Positions 1-6,763 of a stretch of DNA of 23,847 nucleotides are shown here, in pieces. Each line of letters starts with the position of its first letter. The first letter of the stretch is position 1. Where the stretch lies: the NCBI GenBank assembly GCA_003535195.1, contig DOHN01000102.1, forward strand, positions 1-23,847, written 5' to 3'. The translations under genes were made by a program, and so were the position numbers. Origin of the DNA: Ruminiclostridium sp. Its GTDB lineage: Bacteria; Bacillota; Clostridia; DSM-8532. Under the pieces are notes generated by a model. It made no database searches and was not told the DNA's origin. It saw nothing but the letters and a program-made list of their open reading frames with translations.

Positions 1-108
1 GTTCACCGCAATCAATCCAAGGGCATTGAGACAGAGGACCACTGCCAGGAGAAACCAGTCGACTCCTTTTAAAAGCGACGGTCCTTTATTTTTTTCTATG
101 GTTACCAT
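1..108 (-). CDS. Probable RodA/FtsW/SpoVE-family protein, N-terminal fragment cut by the window edge
   Basis: Thirty-six codons are readable from an ATG at 108 to the window edge, with no stop. A GGAAAGG ribosome binding site lies five bases upstream and the gene starts 12 bases after the lgt stop, so it is the next gene of the same operon. The peptide has a short polar, basic head followed by a first membrane helix (GVDWFLLAVVLCLNALGLIA). A D-W-x-L-L start running into a helix with a Gly-Leu-Ile end is typical of SEDS-family glycosyltransferases (RodA, FtsW, SpoVE), which polymerise peptidoglycan glycan strands. The family call rests on one helix and its position beside lgt; another polytopic membrane protein is possible. 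Confidence 0.5.
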   Translation of the reverse strand, partial: MVTIEKNKGPSLLKGVDWFLLAVVLCLNALGLIAVN

Positions 109-120
109 GGGATCCTTTCC

Positions 121-1158
121 TTACTCATCAATCGATCTTTCTTCATTACTGCTTTGATCAGAAGGTTCCGGGTGAGGCTCTTCCGTTTTTATTGCCCCTG
201 CTTCGGACGGTTCTGATACTTCTTTCGCTTCTGCCGGCGCCGGATCATTGATCACTTCGGTTTCTTCCGATTCCCCAGATCTCTCCTCTTCAATGTTCTC
301 CGGGTTTCCGAAAGCAGTGCCGGATTCGGGGTTTTCTTGAGGTTGAACCGCCTTACGCCTGTTGAGATAGATAAACCAGAAAAGAGCGCCGACAAACACA
401 AGCAGCGCAAAAACCTGGTTATATCTTATATCGCCGATTCCGAACTCATCGGTTCTTAAGAATTCCATCAGGAACCGGACAAAGCTATATAACATTAAAT
501 AGGAGGCAAATACCGTCCCTTTCACCTTGCGGTTCTTTCTGAGCCGGAGCAGTATTGCAAAAACAATAAGATTCAGAACGGACTCATACAGAAAAGTGGG
601 ATGGACCAGCTTCGTTCCATCCACCCCTTGGGCCGGAAAAGTCTGAATAATGTTTCCCGTCATGCCCCAGGGGAGATCTGTATTTTTGCCATACAGCTCC
701 TGATTGGTAAAATTGCCCCAGCGCCCGATAGCCTGGGCGAGGGGCAGATAAACGCAGGCAAAATCCAGCAGATCCAGCATATTCATCTTTTTCCGCCGGG
801 TATAAATAAACACCGAAAGGACGGCGCCGATAACGGCGCCATAAATGGCAAGGCCGCCCTTCCATATTTTGAAAATCCCCAGGAAATCATTTTTGTACGA
901 TTCCCAGGTGAATACCACAAAGAAAAGTCTGGCAAAAATAATAGAAACCGGCAATGCAATGAGGAACATATCAATAATGTCGTCTTCCGTGTAGCCAAAT
1001 TTCTTGGTCTCCTTTAAAGCCAGGCTCAGTGCAATCATAATAGCTCCGGCTATAATAATGCCGTACCAATAAACAGATATGCTGCCAATGGAAAAAGCAA
1101 CCGGACTAATATTTAAGTGTATTCCCAATTTGGGAAATTCAATAAAGTAGACCCCCAT
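121..1158 (-). CDS. lgt: Prolipoprotein diacylglyceryl transferase with a long acidic C-terminal tail
   Basis: Lgt transfers diacylglycerol from phosphatidylglycerol to the lipobox cysteine of prolipoproteins, the first step of lipoprotein maturation in the cytoplasmic membrane. The 345-residue protein has about seven membrane helices in residues 15-270. It contains the family signature GRWGNFTNQELYG near residues 145-157, with the conserved Arg, Asn and Glu. The N-terminal SPVAFSIGSISVYWYGI stretch and the RFLMEFLRTDE segment near the last helices are also typical. AGGAGGT sits seven bases before the ATG. Most Firmicute Lgt proteins end near 260-290 residues. Here a further tail of about 70 residues is very rich in Glu, Ser and Pro and is probably disordered and cytoplasmic. 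The gene follows ymfH by 20 bases and precedes a probable SEDS gene by 12. Confidence 0.97.
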   Translation of the reverse strand: MGVYFIEFPKLGIHLNISPVAFSIGSISVYWYGIIIAGAIMIALSLALKETKKFGYTEDDIIDMFLIALPVSIIFARLFFVVFTWESYKNDFLGIFKIWKGGLAIYGAVIGAVLSVFIYTRRKKMNMLDLLDFACVYLPLAQAIGRWGNFTNQELYGKNTDLPWGMTGNIIQTFPAQGVDGTKLVHPTFLYESVLNLIVFAILLRLRKNRKVKGTVFASYLMLYSFVRFLMEFLRTDEFGIGDIRYNQVFALLVFVGALFWFIYLNRRKAVQPQENPESGTAFGNPENIEEERSGESEETEVINDPAPAEAKEVSEPSEAGAIKTEEPHPEPSDQSSNEERSIDE

Positions 1159-1178
1159 AGGTCAGACCTCCTATATCC

Positions 1179-2456
1179 TTACTGTGGATTGATCACCGAT
1201 AAAGCGGCTTTATTGTTAAAAACCTCTCTAAGCGCTTCATTTGCATAGCCCAGATCAAGCTCGTCATAAATCCTGCCGGCATCCAGGTAGCAAGCGCCGT
1301 TGAAATAGGAATCCATCATTTCGCGAGCAATATTGTCGATAGAATTAAGGCTCCTGATAAACATACCCTCATGGGCTTTTTTAATCCGTTCAAAAGCGTT
1401 CCGGTCTATGCCCCGGGCTGCAATGTCCTTTAAAGCTCCTGATATAATTTCCGCGGTCTTTTTGGGGTTCAGGGACTGACCGCCCCATGCCAGATAGCCG
1501 TAGCCCCGGTCAAGAGAAGCTTCATAGCGGAAGCTCGCATTGATAAGTCCTTCGTCATACAGCCGGTTGTAAAGATCCGAACCTCTTCCGAAGGTATCGG
1601 AGAGAACAATTCCCATGGCAATGCGCCTTTTTAAGAGCTCAGCGCCCGAGACTCTTGCAGGATCCTTGATACCCATATAGAACAGGGGCATGGACACGGC
1701 GAGCTTCTGCTCCTTATATTCCCGATTAAGCTCCTCGGGCTCTTGAGGATACCTTTTCTCGACTCTTTCTTTATCTTTAAATTGTATCATATTATCCACA
1801 ATTGAAAAGACTTCTTCCGGATTTAAATCCCCCACTGCCACGACCACCATGTTGGATGGGGTGTAAAATGTGTTGTAACAGTCATAAAGAAGCTCTTTGG
1901 TAATTTGTGACACGCTTTCGATGCTGCCCGCAATTTCCAGCTTAACCGGATGCTTTACATACAGGCAATCCAGCAGGTTAAAAAATACCCGCCAATCGGC
2001 ATTGTCCTCATACATGCGGATTTCCTGGCCGATAATACCTTTTTCCTTTTCGACATTTTCGTCGGTCAGCCAGGGATGCTGTACATAGTCCAGCAGCATT
2101 TTAAAGTTTTCATCAAACAGATCGGTACAGGAAAAATAGAATACCGTCTGGTTAAAGGAAGTAAATGCATTAGGAGAGGAGCCTAGCTTGGAGAATTTTC
2201 CCAGCATGTTCTCCCCGTCCTCCTGCTCAAAAAGCTTGTGCTCGAGGAAATGGGCAATGCCGTCGGGCACCCTGATTTCCTTATCGCTTCCCTGGACCTT
2301 GAAAACGCTGTCAATGGAACCGTAATTGGTGCCAAACATGGCTGTTTTTTTATTGTATCCGGGCTTTTGGACCAGAAAAGCCTTCAATCCCGATGGGTGA
2401 TCGTATTCATAGAGGGTTTCTCCCAACCTCTCAAAATTAACTGTCCGGTAGTTCAT
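1179..2456 (-). CDS. ymfH: M16-family zinc peptidase, YmfH type (catalytic partner)
   Basis: This 425-residue protein belongs to the M16 (insulinase/pitrilysin-like) peptidases. The inverted zinc motif HxxEH is seen as HFLEH at residues 69-73, with the downstream acidic ligand likely E145 in the GQEIRMYED segment. The surrounding GIAHFLEHKLFE and SSPNAFTSFNQTVFYFS patterns are typical of the YmfH group. A C-terminal M16 half follows, with an R/Y-like region around RFRYEASLDRGYGYLAW. The start codon overlaps the stop of the upstream M16 gene in an ATGA junction, implying translational coupling and a heterodimer. Databases name YmfF/YmfH homologues as associated with 5-aminopentanol modification of EF-P, but the substrate is not evident from sequence. 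Confidence 0.9.
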   Translation of the reverse strand: MNYRTVNFERLGETLYEYDHPSGLKAFLVQKPGYNKKTAMFGTNYGSIDSVFKVQGSDKEIRVPDGIAHFLEHKLFEQEDGENMLGKFSKLGSSPNAFTSFNQTVFYFSCTDLFDENFKMLLDYVQHPWLTDENVEKEKGIIGQEIRMYEDNADWRVFFNLLDCLYVKHPVKLEIAGSIESVSQITKELLYDCYNTFYTPSNMVVVAVGDLNPEEVFSIVDNMIQFKDKERVEKRYPQEPEELNREYKEQKLAVSMPLFYMGIKDPARVSGAELLKRRIAMGIVLSDTFGRGSDLYNRLYDEGLINASFRYEASLDRGYGYLAWGGQSLNPKKTAEIISGALKDIAARGIDRNAFERIKKAHEGMFIRSLNSIDNIAREMMDSYFNGACYLDAGRIYDELDLGYANEALREVFNNKAALSVINPQ

Positions 2457-3766
2457 ATATTCCCCTCCTTCTTCTCGCTGCCATCAGGTTTCAGGAAATA
2501 AACCGTATCAAGCTGAACCTTCTGTGCTACCCGAACCACATCTTCCAGGGTAACGCTCTTAAATTTTTCGGTCATTGTTTCAAAATCATCCTCGCAATTG
2601 GTTAAGTTCTGGCTCATAAAGAAGTCAACAATGGCCCCCTGACTATCCTGCATAGCCCTTGTGCCAGTTTCCAGCGCATTTTTGGCAGCCTTTAAATCCG
2701 CCTCCGAGAGATTGCCCTTCTTCATGTCCTCCACTTGCTCTAAAATAATCTTTTCGGCCTTTCCACGGTTTTCCGCCTCAATGCCGCTCATGATAATCAT
2801 CAGACCCTTGTATTTTTCAAGGACGGATTGGGCGTAGTAGGCAAGGCTTGCCTTTTCCCGCACATTTCTAAAGAGCTTCGAATTGGTATCGCCGCCTAAA
2901 ATCCCGTTATATACCACCAGCGGATAGTAATCCGGCGAGCAGGGATCAATATTGGTGCGGAATCCCAGGCAAAGCTTTCCTTGATTCACATCCATATTTT
3001 CGTCCACACGTTTGACCTCTTTGGCCTCTTTCTGTACGCATTGGGTGCTGATGGGCTTTATACTGTCCCTGCTCTTGGCAAGGAAACTGTCTATAAAGCG
3101 TTCTAAGCTCCTGTCGTCGACCTGACCCGATATATAGGCGTAGGCCGGGTAGGTGTGTATCATCTCCTGATGAAGCTCAAGGGTATTTTGGGGAGTCAAA
3201 AGGAGTACATCTTCCTCAGAGCCTTCTTCATTCACGGCATAGGGTTCACCGCTGCACATTTCCTCTATGCAGCGTGAAAATGAAAAACGCATTTTATCAT
3301 TTACCCTGCTGCGAATATAATCCACCATATTATCCCGTTCCTGTTTAAACAGCGACTCTTTAAAGCCATTGCCCTCCACAAGCGGGTTTTCGAGCATGCA
3401 TTGCAAAAGCTTGCCGCATTCATCGAACAATTTTTCATCACCGCCGGTATAGCGGTCCGAGATGTGGGATACGTGAAAAGCCAGAAACTGCAATTCGCCC
3501 TTTTTGATGACACCGCCGTCCAGATCCGCGCCATAAAGTTCTTCCAACTTTTTTTCCAGTTCTTTCACACTGGGATAGGCAGAACATCCTCTTTTCATGA
3601 GTAAAGGCAGTAAGGCGTTGCCGCTGGCCCTTTCTTTTTTTAATTCATCCAAAAAGAAGACATCCACTCGCGTTGTTTTAAATTTATCAGAATTGATGCG
3701 GTAGAATGTAACACCATTCTTTTCCGCAAGCTTTTCAGCCGTTGTTTTTCCGGCAGTCATACCCAT
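2453..3766 (-). CDS. ymfF: M16-family peptidase-like protein, YmfF type (non-catalytic partner)
   Basis: The 437-residue protein aligns in character with the YmfF subgroup of M16 proteins, but no HxxEH or HxxEH-like zinc motif is present. The equivalent region reads LLPLLMKRGCSAYPSVKELEK. A C-terminal M16 half is recognisable (NVREKASLAYYAQSVLEKYKG, near residues 305-325). M16 enzymes often act as a pair of one zinc-bearing and one degenerate subunit, so this is probably the structural partner of the next gene, which it overlaps by four bases. It is the first gene of the minus-strand operon. AAGGAGG lies seven bases before the ATG. A candidate promoter is at 3817-3845. Confidence 0.88.
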   Translation of the reverse strand: MGMTAGKTTAEKLAEKNGVTFYRINSDKFKTTRVDVFFLDELKKERASGNALLPLLMKRGCSAYPSVKELEKKLEELYGADLDGGVIKKGELQFLAFHVSHISDRYTGGDEKLFDECGKLLQCMLENPLVEGNGFKESLFKQERDNMVDYIRSRVNDKMRFSFSRCIEEMCSGEPYAVNEEGSEEDVLLLTPQNTLELHQEMIHTYPAYAYISGQVDDRSLERFIDSFLAKSRDSIKPISTQCVQKEAKEVKRVDENMDVNQGKLCLGFRTNIDPCSPDYYPLVVYNGILGGDTNSKLFRNVREKASLAYYAQSVLEKYKGLMIIMSGIEAENRGKAEKIILEQVEDMKKGNLSEADLKAAKNALETGTRAMQDSQGAIVDFFMSQNLTNCEDDFETMTEKFKSVTLEDVVRVAQKVQLDTVYFLKPDGSEKKEGNI

Positions 3767-3816
3767 TAAAATCCCTCCTTGTTGTCGTATACAAGGTATT
3801 TTTTCTTATTAATGCT

Positions 3817-3845
3817 ATCTTATACCTTTATAAATTATTGAACAA
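3817..3845 (-). promoter_or_regulatory. Candidate sigma-A promoter for the ymfF-ymfH-lgt operon
   Basis: On the minus strand TTGTTC is followed by a 17-base spacer and TAAGAT. Spacing is ideal but the match is only moderate (three and four of six). It lies about 50 bases before the ymfF start, and the surrounding AT-rich DNA offers other TATAAT-like sequences, so the exact promoter is uncertain. Confidence 0.3.
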
Positions 3846-3847
3846 GT

Positions 3848-3876
3848 TTGCCGCCATTATTATATCTATTTATTAT
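3848..3876 (+). promoter_or_regulatory. Candidate plus-strand promoter upstream of the hairpin region
   Basis: TTGCCG, a 17-base spacer and TATTAT (four and five of six against sigma-A consensus). An overlapping alternative is TTGAAC at 3838 with TATATC at 3861, also with 17-base spacing. It would start transcription near 3883, ahead of the hairpin and terminator elements. Confidence 0.35.
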
Positions 3877-3917
3877 AACCGCCAAATTCCTCCAGCCGCA
3901 AGAGATAACCTGTCTAA

Positions 3918-3956
3918 CTTTAATTCACTCTACTGGTGCCGTGAGTGATATTAAAG
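3918..3956 (+). repeat. Imperfect inverted repeat, 13-base arms with one bulge
   Basis: The left arm CTTTAATTCACTC (3918-3930) is the reverse complement of GAGTGATATTAAAG (3943-3956) apart from one extra T. The loop is TACTGGTGCCGT, inside which AC and GT can pair further. No T-run follows, so it is not a terminator. It may be an RNA stem in a leader or a protein-binding palindrome. Confidence 0.6.
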
Positions 3957-3994
3957 TGTGTAAGCGGAGCAGGATTGAGGGGCAGCGCGAATCG

Positions 3995-4034
3995 AAGCTT
4001 TCTAAAGATCCGGTTCCGGGGAACAGCTTTTTTT
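3995..4034 (+). terminator. Terminator-like hairpin upstream of the diguanylate cyclase
   Basis: AAGCTTTC (3995-4002) can pair with GAACAGCTT (4021-4029), leaving one bulged base, and the arm runs straight into seven T (4028-4034). The inner segment is rich in CCGG. No plus-strand gene precedes it in the window, so it would act on a short upstream transcript, either as an attenuator or as the end of a small RNA. The stem is modest in strength. Confidence 0.4.
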
Positions 4035-4119
4035 AGAATAAAGAAAATTAAATTACTCCCGCCATAATACCGATAATACCGTTAAAGTATAAATTTTGAA
4101 AAATCCTGAGGAAAGTTTT

Positions 4120-5313
4120 ATGTTGTTTTTGAATGTGGAAAATCAGCTTTTTCTGATTATAGCGCTGGCTTTTTCATCTTTGATTCTGGCCTTGTCCCTT
4201 GTGGTCCGGCATCAAGCAACAAGCTTAAGAGTTTTTGAGTTGTCTTTTGCCATCCCCTTTTTCCTGACGGCTTCGGCTTTTTTTGCCTCTCCTTACCAGA
4301 AAACGAGGGCAGAGGCTTTTATGTTTTTCGGACAATTGTTTCTGGTTTTGCTTTGCACTGTTGTCATTCAGGTGAAACCCAGCTCCGAAGCCTTAAAGCT
4401 GTTTTATTTCATCCCCTTTGTTTTGATCGGCATCGCTCTGTTCATGGCAGGAAACCTTTTATATCAAGAGCTCTTCCTCGGCATCTACATTCTTAATCTG
4501 ATGGTTATGCTTCTCCAGCTTGCCCTGGCGATTCATTGTCTGATGCAGAAAGAAAAAAACCGCCTTACTGCTTATCTGGGCCTTTTTACTTTGTCGGTAT
4601 TTCTGGGGTTATGGCTGCTGTTTGGCGAGTTATCCCTTGAATCACTTCTGCTCATGGTTCTGGGCTATTTCCTGTGTGCTTTGTACGTCTATCAGAACAC
4701 ATTGAAACCGCTTTTTGCGGAACATCAGCAGAATTCAGAGGCTCTTAAGCAAATGAACGCCCATGTTCAAATGGAAGTGATCCGGCGGGTGGAGGAAGTA
4801 GAACGCTCCAACCGGAAACTTGTTGAAATATCAAAAATGGACAGTATGACCGGAATTTATATGAAAACAGCCGTTATGAAAAATCTGGAATCCATTTTGG
4901 AGCGCTCGCCCCAAGCCACGCTTTCAGTGTTGATGGTGGATATTGATCATTTTAAGCAAATCAATGACTCGATGGGCCATCAAATAGGCGACCGCTGTAT
5001 TAAAACTCTGACAAGCCTTGCACAGTCCTGTTTCCGGAAAGATGATATTTTAGGCAGGTTCGGGGGCGACGAATTTTTAATTCTGCTGCCCGCCACTTTG
5101 CCTGCCCGGGCATTTCTTATTGCCGATCGTTTCAGGCAGCAGATACAAAACAAAACCGCCCCTCCCATAACCATTTCCGTCGGCATTGCCAGCTATCCGG
5201 AGGATGCCGGGACGGCTGCGGCTCTTATTGAAGCGGCTGACAAAGCTCTTTACCATTCTAAGCAAAATGGCAGAGATCAAGTCACCCTGTATTCGTCACT
5301 GAAAGAAGATTAA
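4120..5313 (+). CDS. Membrane-bound diguanylate cyclase (GGDEF) with intact inhibitory site
   Basis: The 397-residue protein makes cyclic di-GMP from two GTP. Residues 1-195 form about seven hydrophobic helices with no recognised sensor family. A helical, probably coiled-coil linker follows at about 205-235. The GGDEF domain spans about 238-390, with the metal site in VDIDHFKQIND (residues 273-283) and GGDEF at 315-319. An RKDD sequence exactly five residues before GGDEF matches the RxxD inhibitory site, predicting product feedback. No EAL or HD-GYP domain is attached. The ATG at 4120 is preferred because GAGGA lies seven bases upstream; a TTG at 4096 in the same frame has no ribosome binding site. 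The signal sensed by the membrane part is unknown. Confidence 0.93.
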   Translation: MLFLNVENQLFLIIALAFSSLILALSLVVRHQATSLRVFELSFAIPFFLTASAFFASPYQKTRAEAFMFFGQLFLVLLCTVVIQVKPSSEALKLFYFIPFVLIGIALFMAGNLLYQELFLGIYILNLMVMLLQLALAIHCLMQKEKNRLTAYLGLFTLSVFLGLWLLFGELSLESLLLMVLGYFLCALYVYQNTLKPLFAEHQQNSEALKQMNAHVQMEVIRRVEEVERSNRKLVEISKMDSMTGIYMKTAVMKNLESILERSPQATLSVLMVDIDHFKQINDSMGHQIGDRCIKTLTSLAQSCFRKDDILGRFGGDEFLILLPATLPARAFLIADRFRQQIQNKTAPPITISVGIASYPEDAGTAAALIEAADKALYHSKQNGRDQVTLYSSLKED

Positions 5314-5356
5314 TCCTTCAATACCCATGCCAGATATAAAATCTCATGATGGATTA
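5311..5356. repeat. Inverted repeat just after the diguanylate cyclase stop
   Basis: TAATCCTTCA (5311-5320) and TGATGGATTA (5347-5356) are inverted copies with one mismatch and a 26-base loop. There is no T-run, so it is at best a weak terminator and may be an operator for the next gene. Confidence 0.35.
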
Positions 5357-5395
5357 GAATTCAGTTAGAAGTACATTAGACTATTTGAAAATCTA

Positions 5396-5424
5396 TTGTA
5401 TGCACCTTTTTTTTCTGATATAGT
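5396..5424 (+). promoter_or_regulatory. Sigma-A promoter with extended -10 for the HAAS-DUF4097 gene
   Basis: TTGTAT, a 17-base spacer and TATAGT. The -10 is preceded by TGA, giving an extended -10 (TGN). It lies about 40 bases before the start codon, which fits a short leader and the AGGTGAG ribosome binding site. Confidence 0.6.
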
Positions 5425-5464
5425 CATCGTAGTTCTTTCAATGAAAATGAATAGGTGAGTTAAC

Positions 5465-6730
5465 ATGAACCGTGAACAATATTTATTGGCGTTCTACGAT
5501 GCTCTGGGCGACCTGCCTCCAGGTACTAAAGCCAATGTTATGCGTGAGTACCAGGATTATTTTAAAGCAGGAATAGAACAGGGTAAAACAGAAGAAGAAA
5601 TCGCCGCTTCTCTCGGCGACCCTTTTACACTGGCCTATGCCGTAAAACAGCGTTACGGAAGCGCCGGCGCCCCCCCGCCCCCGCCCAAAAGGCGCAAACG
5701 CTTCCGTTCCGGCCGTTTCATATGGATAATAATAATAATTGCAGCCTCTCTGCTTTCCGTTAATTTTGCCGTTAACACTAAAAAAGGATTCTCTATTAAT
5801 TTCGGCTTTAATTTAGGAACCCGGCATGAGGTGAATCAATCAAAAGAAATTGATTTAGGCGGTATAAAAAAGATAGAAATAAATACAACCTCTTCGGACA
5901 CAACCATTTTGAAAAGCAGCTCCGCAAAAGTGAAGGCCTCATTGAGCGGGCATCTCCGGACTTCTGATGAAAAATCCATCCCTGCCCTGGAAGTCAGTCA
6001 GTCCGGCGGGACATTGTTTATTGCGGAGAGAAGAGAATCCCGCTCAGTCTCTTTTTCTTCAAGCAGTTTAAAGCTAGATATCAGCATTCCGGAAGGTTTT
6101 GACGGCGAAGTTGTATTTAAAGGGGTCTCGGGAGACTTTACGGCTTCGGACCAAGCCCTTAAAAATTTAACACTAAAACTTACTTCCGGGGATGTTGAAC
6201 TTAAAAATATTCTCCTAGACGAGGGCTTTGAAGGGATTTCTGTCTCAGGTAATATCCAGATAGAGAATCTTTCAGCCCCCCGGGATGTTCAGGTCAACTC
6301 GTCCTCCGGAGATATCCGGATAGAAGACCTCAGCTGCAGTCAACTAATGCTGGGGAGCACTTCGGGAAATATTAGGGCAAATCAGAGCAAGGCTGGTGTC
6401 TCGGCCAAAACAGTCTCCGGGGATATCACCCTTGAAGACTTAAGCGGCGGGGTCGAGCTGAAATCAACATCGGGTGATATCAAAGTCACTTGTATTAGCC
6501 CGGAGCATGAGTTCGATTTGTTAGCCGTAAGCGGAGATATAGAAATCTCCTTCCCTGCGGGAACCGGCTTTGATTTGGATGCCCTGACTACCTCCGGCAA
6601 TATAACTTGTGATTTTGATCTGGCTGATGCTGAAAAAGGCAAAAGAAGCCTCGAAGGCACCAGCGGAACCGGTGAAATTTCGGTGGAGGTGAAAACAACC
6701 TCCGGAAATATCAGCATGCTAAAAAAATAG
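5465..6730 (+). CDS. HAAS (DUF1700) - transmembrane - DUF4097 beta-repeat protein
   Basis: The 421-residue protein has three parts. Residues 1-65 are a HAAS/DUF1700 domain, starting MNREQYLLAFYDAL and ending in the ASLGDPFTLAYAVKQRYG pattern; such domains usually partner PadR-like regulators. A proline run (about 70-74) and a basic patch lead into one membrane helix (about 84-102). Residues 130-421 are a DUF4097 beta-strand repeat domain, where SGDI or SGNI recurs roughly every 20 residues (SSGDIRIE, STSGNIRA, TVSGDITLE, STSGDIKV, AVSGDIEI, TTSGNISM). The topology implies a cytoplasmic HAAS domain and an extracellular beta-helix. AGGTGAG precedes the ATG. No PadR gene is in the window. A role in envelope stress sensing or adhesion is inference. 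Confidence 0.88.
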   Translation: MNREQYLLAFYDALGDLPPGTKANVMREYQDYFKAGIEQGKTEEEIAASLGDPFTLAYAVKQRYGSAGAPPPPPKRRKRFRSGRFIWIIIIIAASLLSVNFAVNTKKGFSINFGFNLGTRHEVNQSKEIDLGGIKKIEINTTSSDTTILKSSSAKVKASLSGHLRTSDEKSIPALEVSQSGGTLFIAERRESRSVSFSSSSLKLDISIPEGFDGEVVFKGVSGDFTASDQALKNLTLKLTSGDVELKNILLDEGFEGISVSGNIQIENLSAPRDVQVNSSSGDIRIEDLSCSQLMLGSTSGNIRANQSKAGVSAKTVSGDITLEDLSGGVELKSTSGDIKVTCISPEHEFDLLAVSGDIEISFPAGTGFDLDALTTSGNITCDFDLADAEKGKRSLEGTSGTGEISVEVKTTSGNISMLKK

Positions 6731-6763
6731 CAATAAAGTGTTTTCCCGGTATCACCGCAAAGC

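Larger units (their letters stand above)
3767..4119. other. Noncoding divergent intergenic region with structured elements
   Basis: This 353-base gap separates the minus-strand ymfF operon from the plus-strand diguanylate cyclase. No convincing protein gene was found; the plus-strand open frames lack suitable ribosome binding sites. It holds a minus-strand promoter candidate (3817-3845), a plus-strand promoter candidate (3848-3876), a long imperfect inverted repeat (3918-3956) and a terminator-like hairpin (3995-4034). Together these could form a regulatory leader for the downstream gene or a short independent RNA of about 150 bases. It does not match any riboswitch or T-box consensus that I can recall. 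Confidence 0.6.

Noticed and set aside
5880..6720. Repeats in the DUF4097 gene as a CRISPR-like or DNA repeat array
   Set aside because: The recurrence is at the protein level (SGDI/SGNI every 20 or so residues) with diverged codons; it reflects beta-helix rungs.
6731..6763. Terminator between the convergent DUF4097 and ahcY genes
   Set aside because: The 33-base gap shows no stable inverted repeat followed by a T-run.
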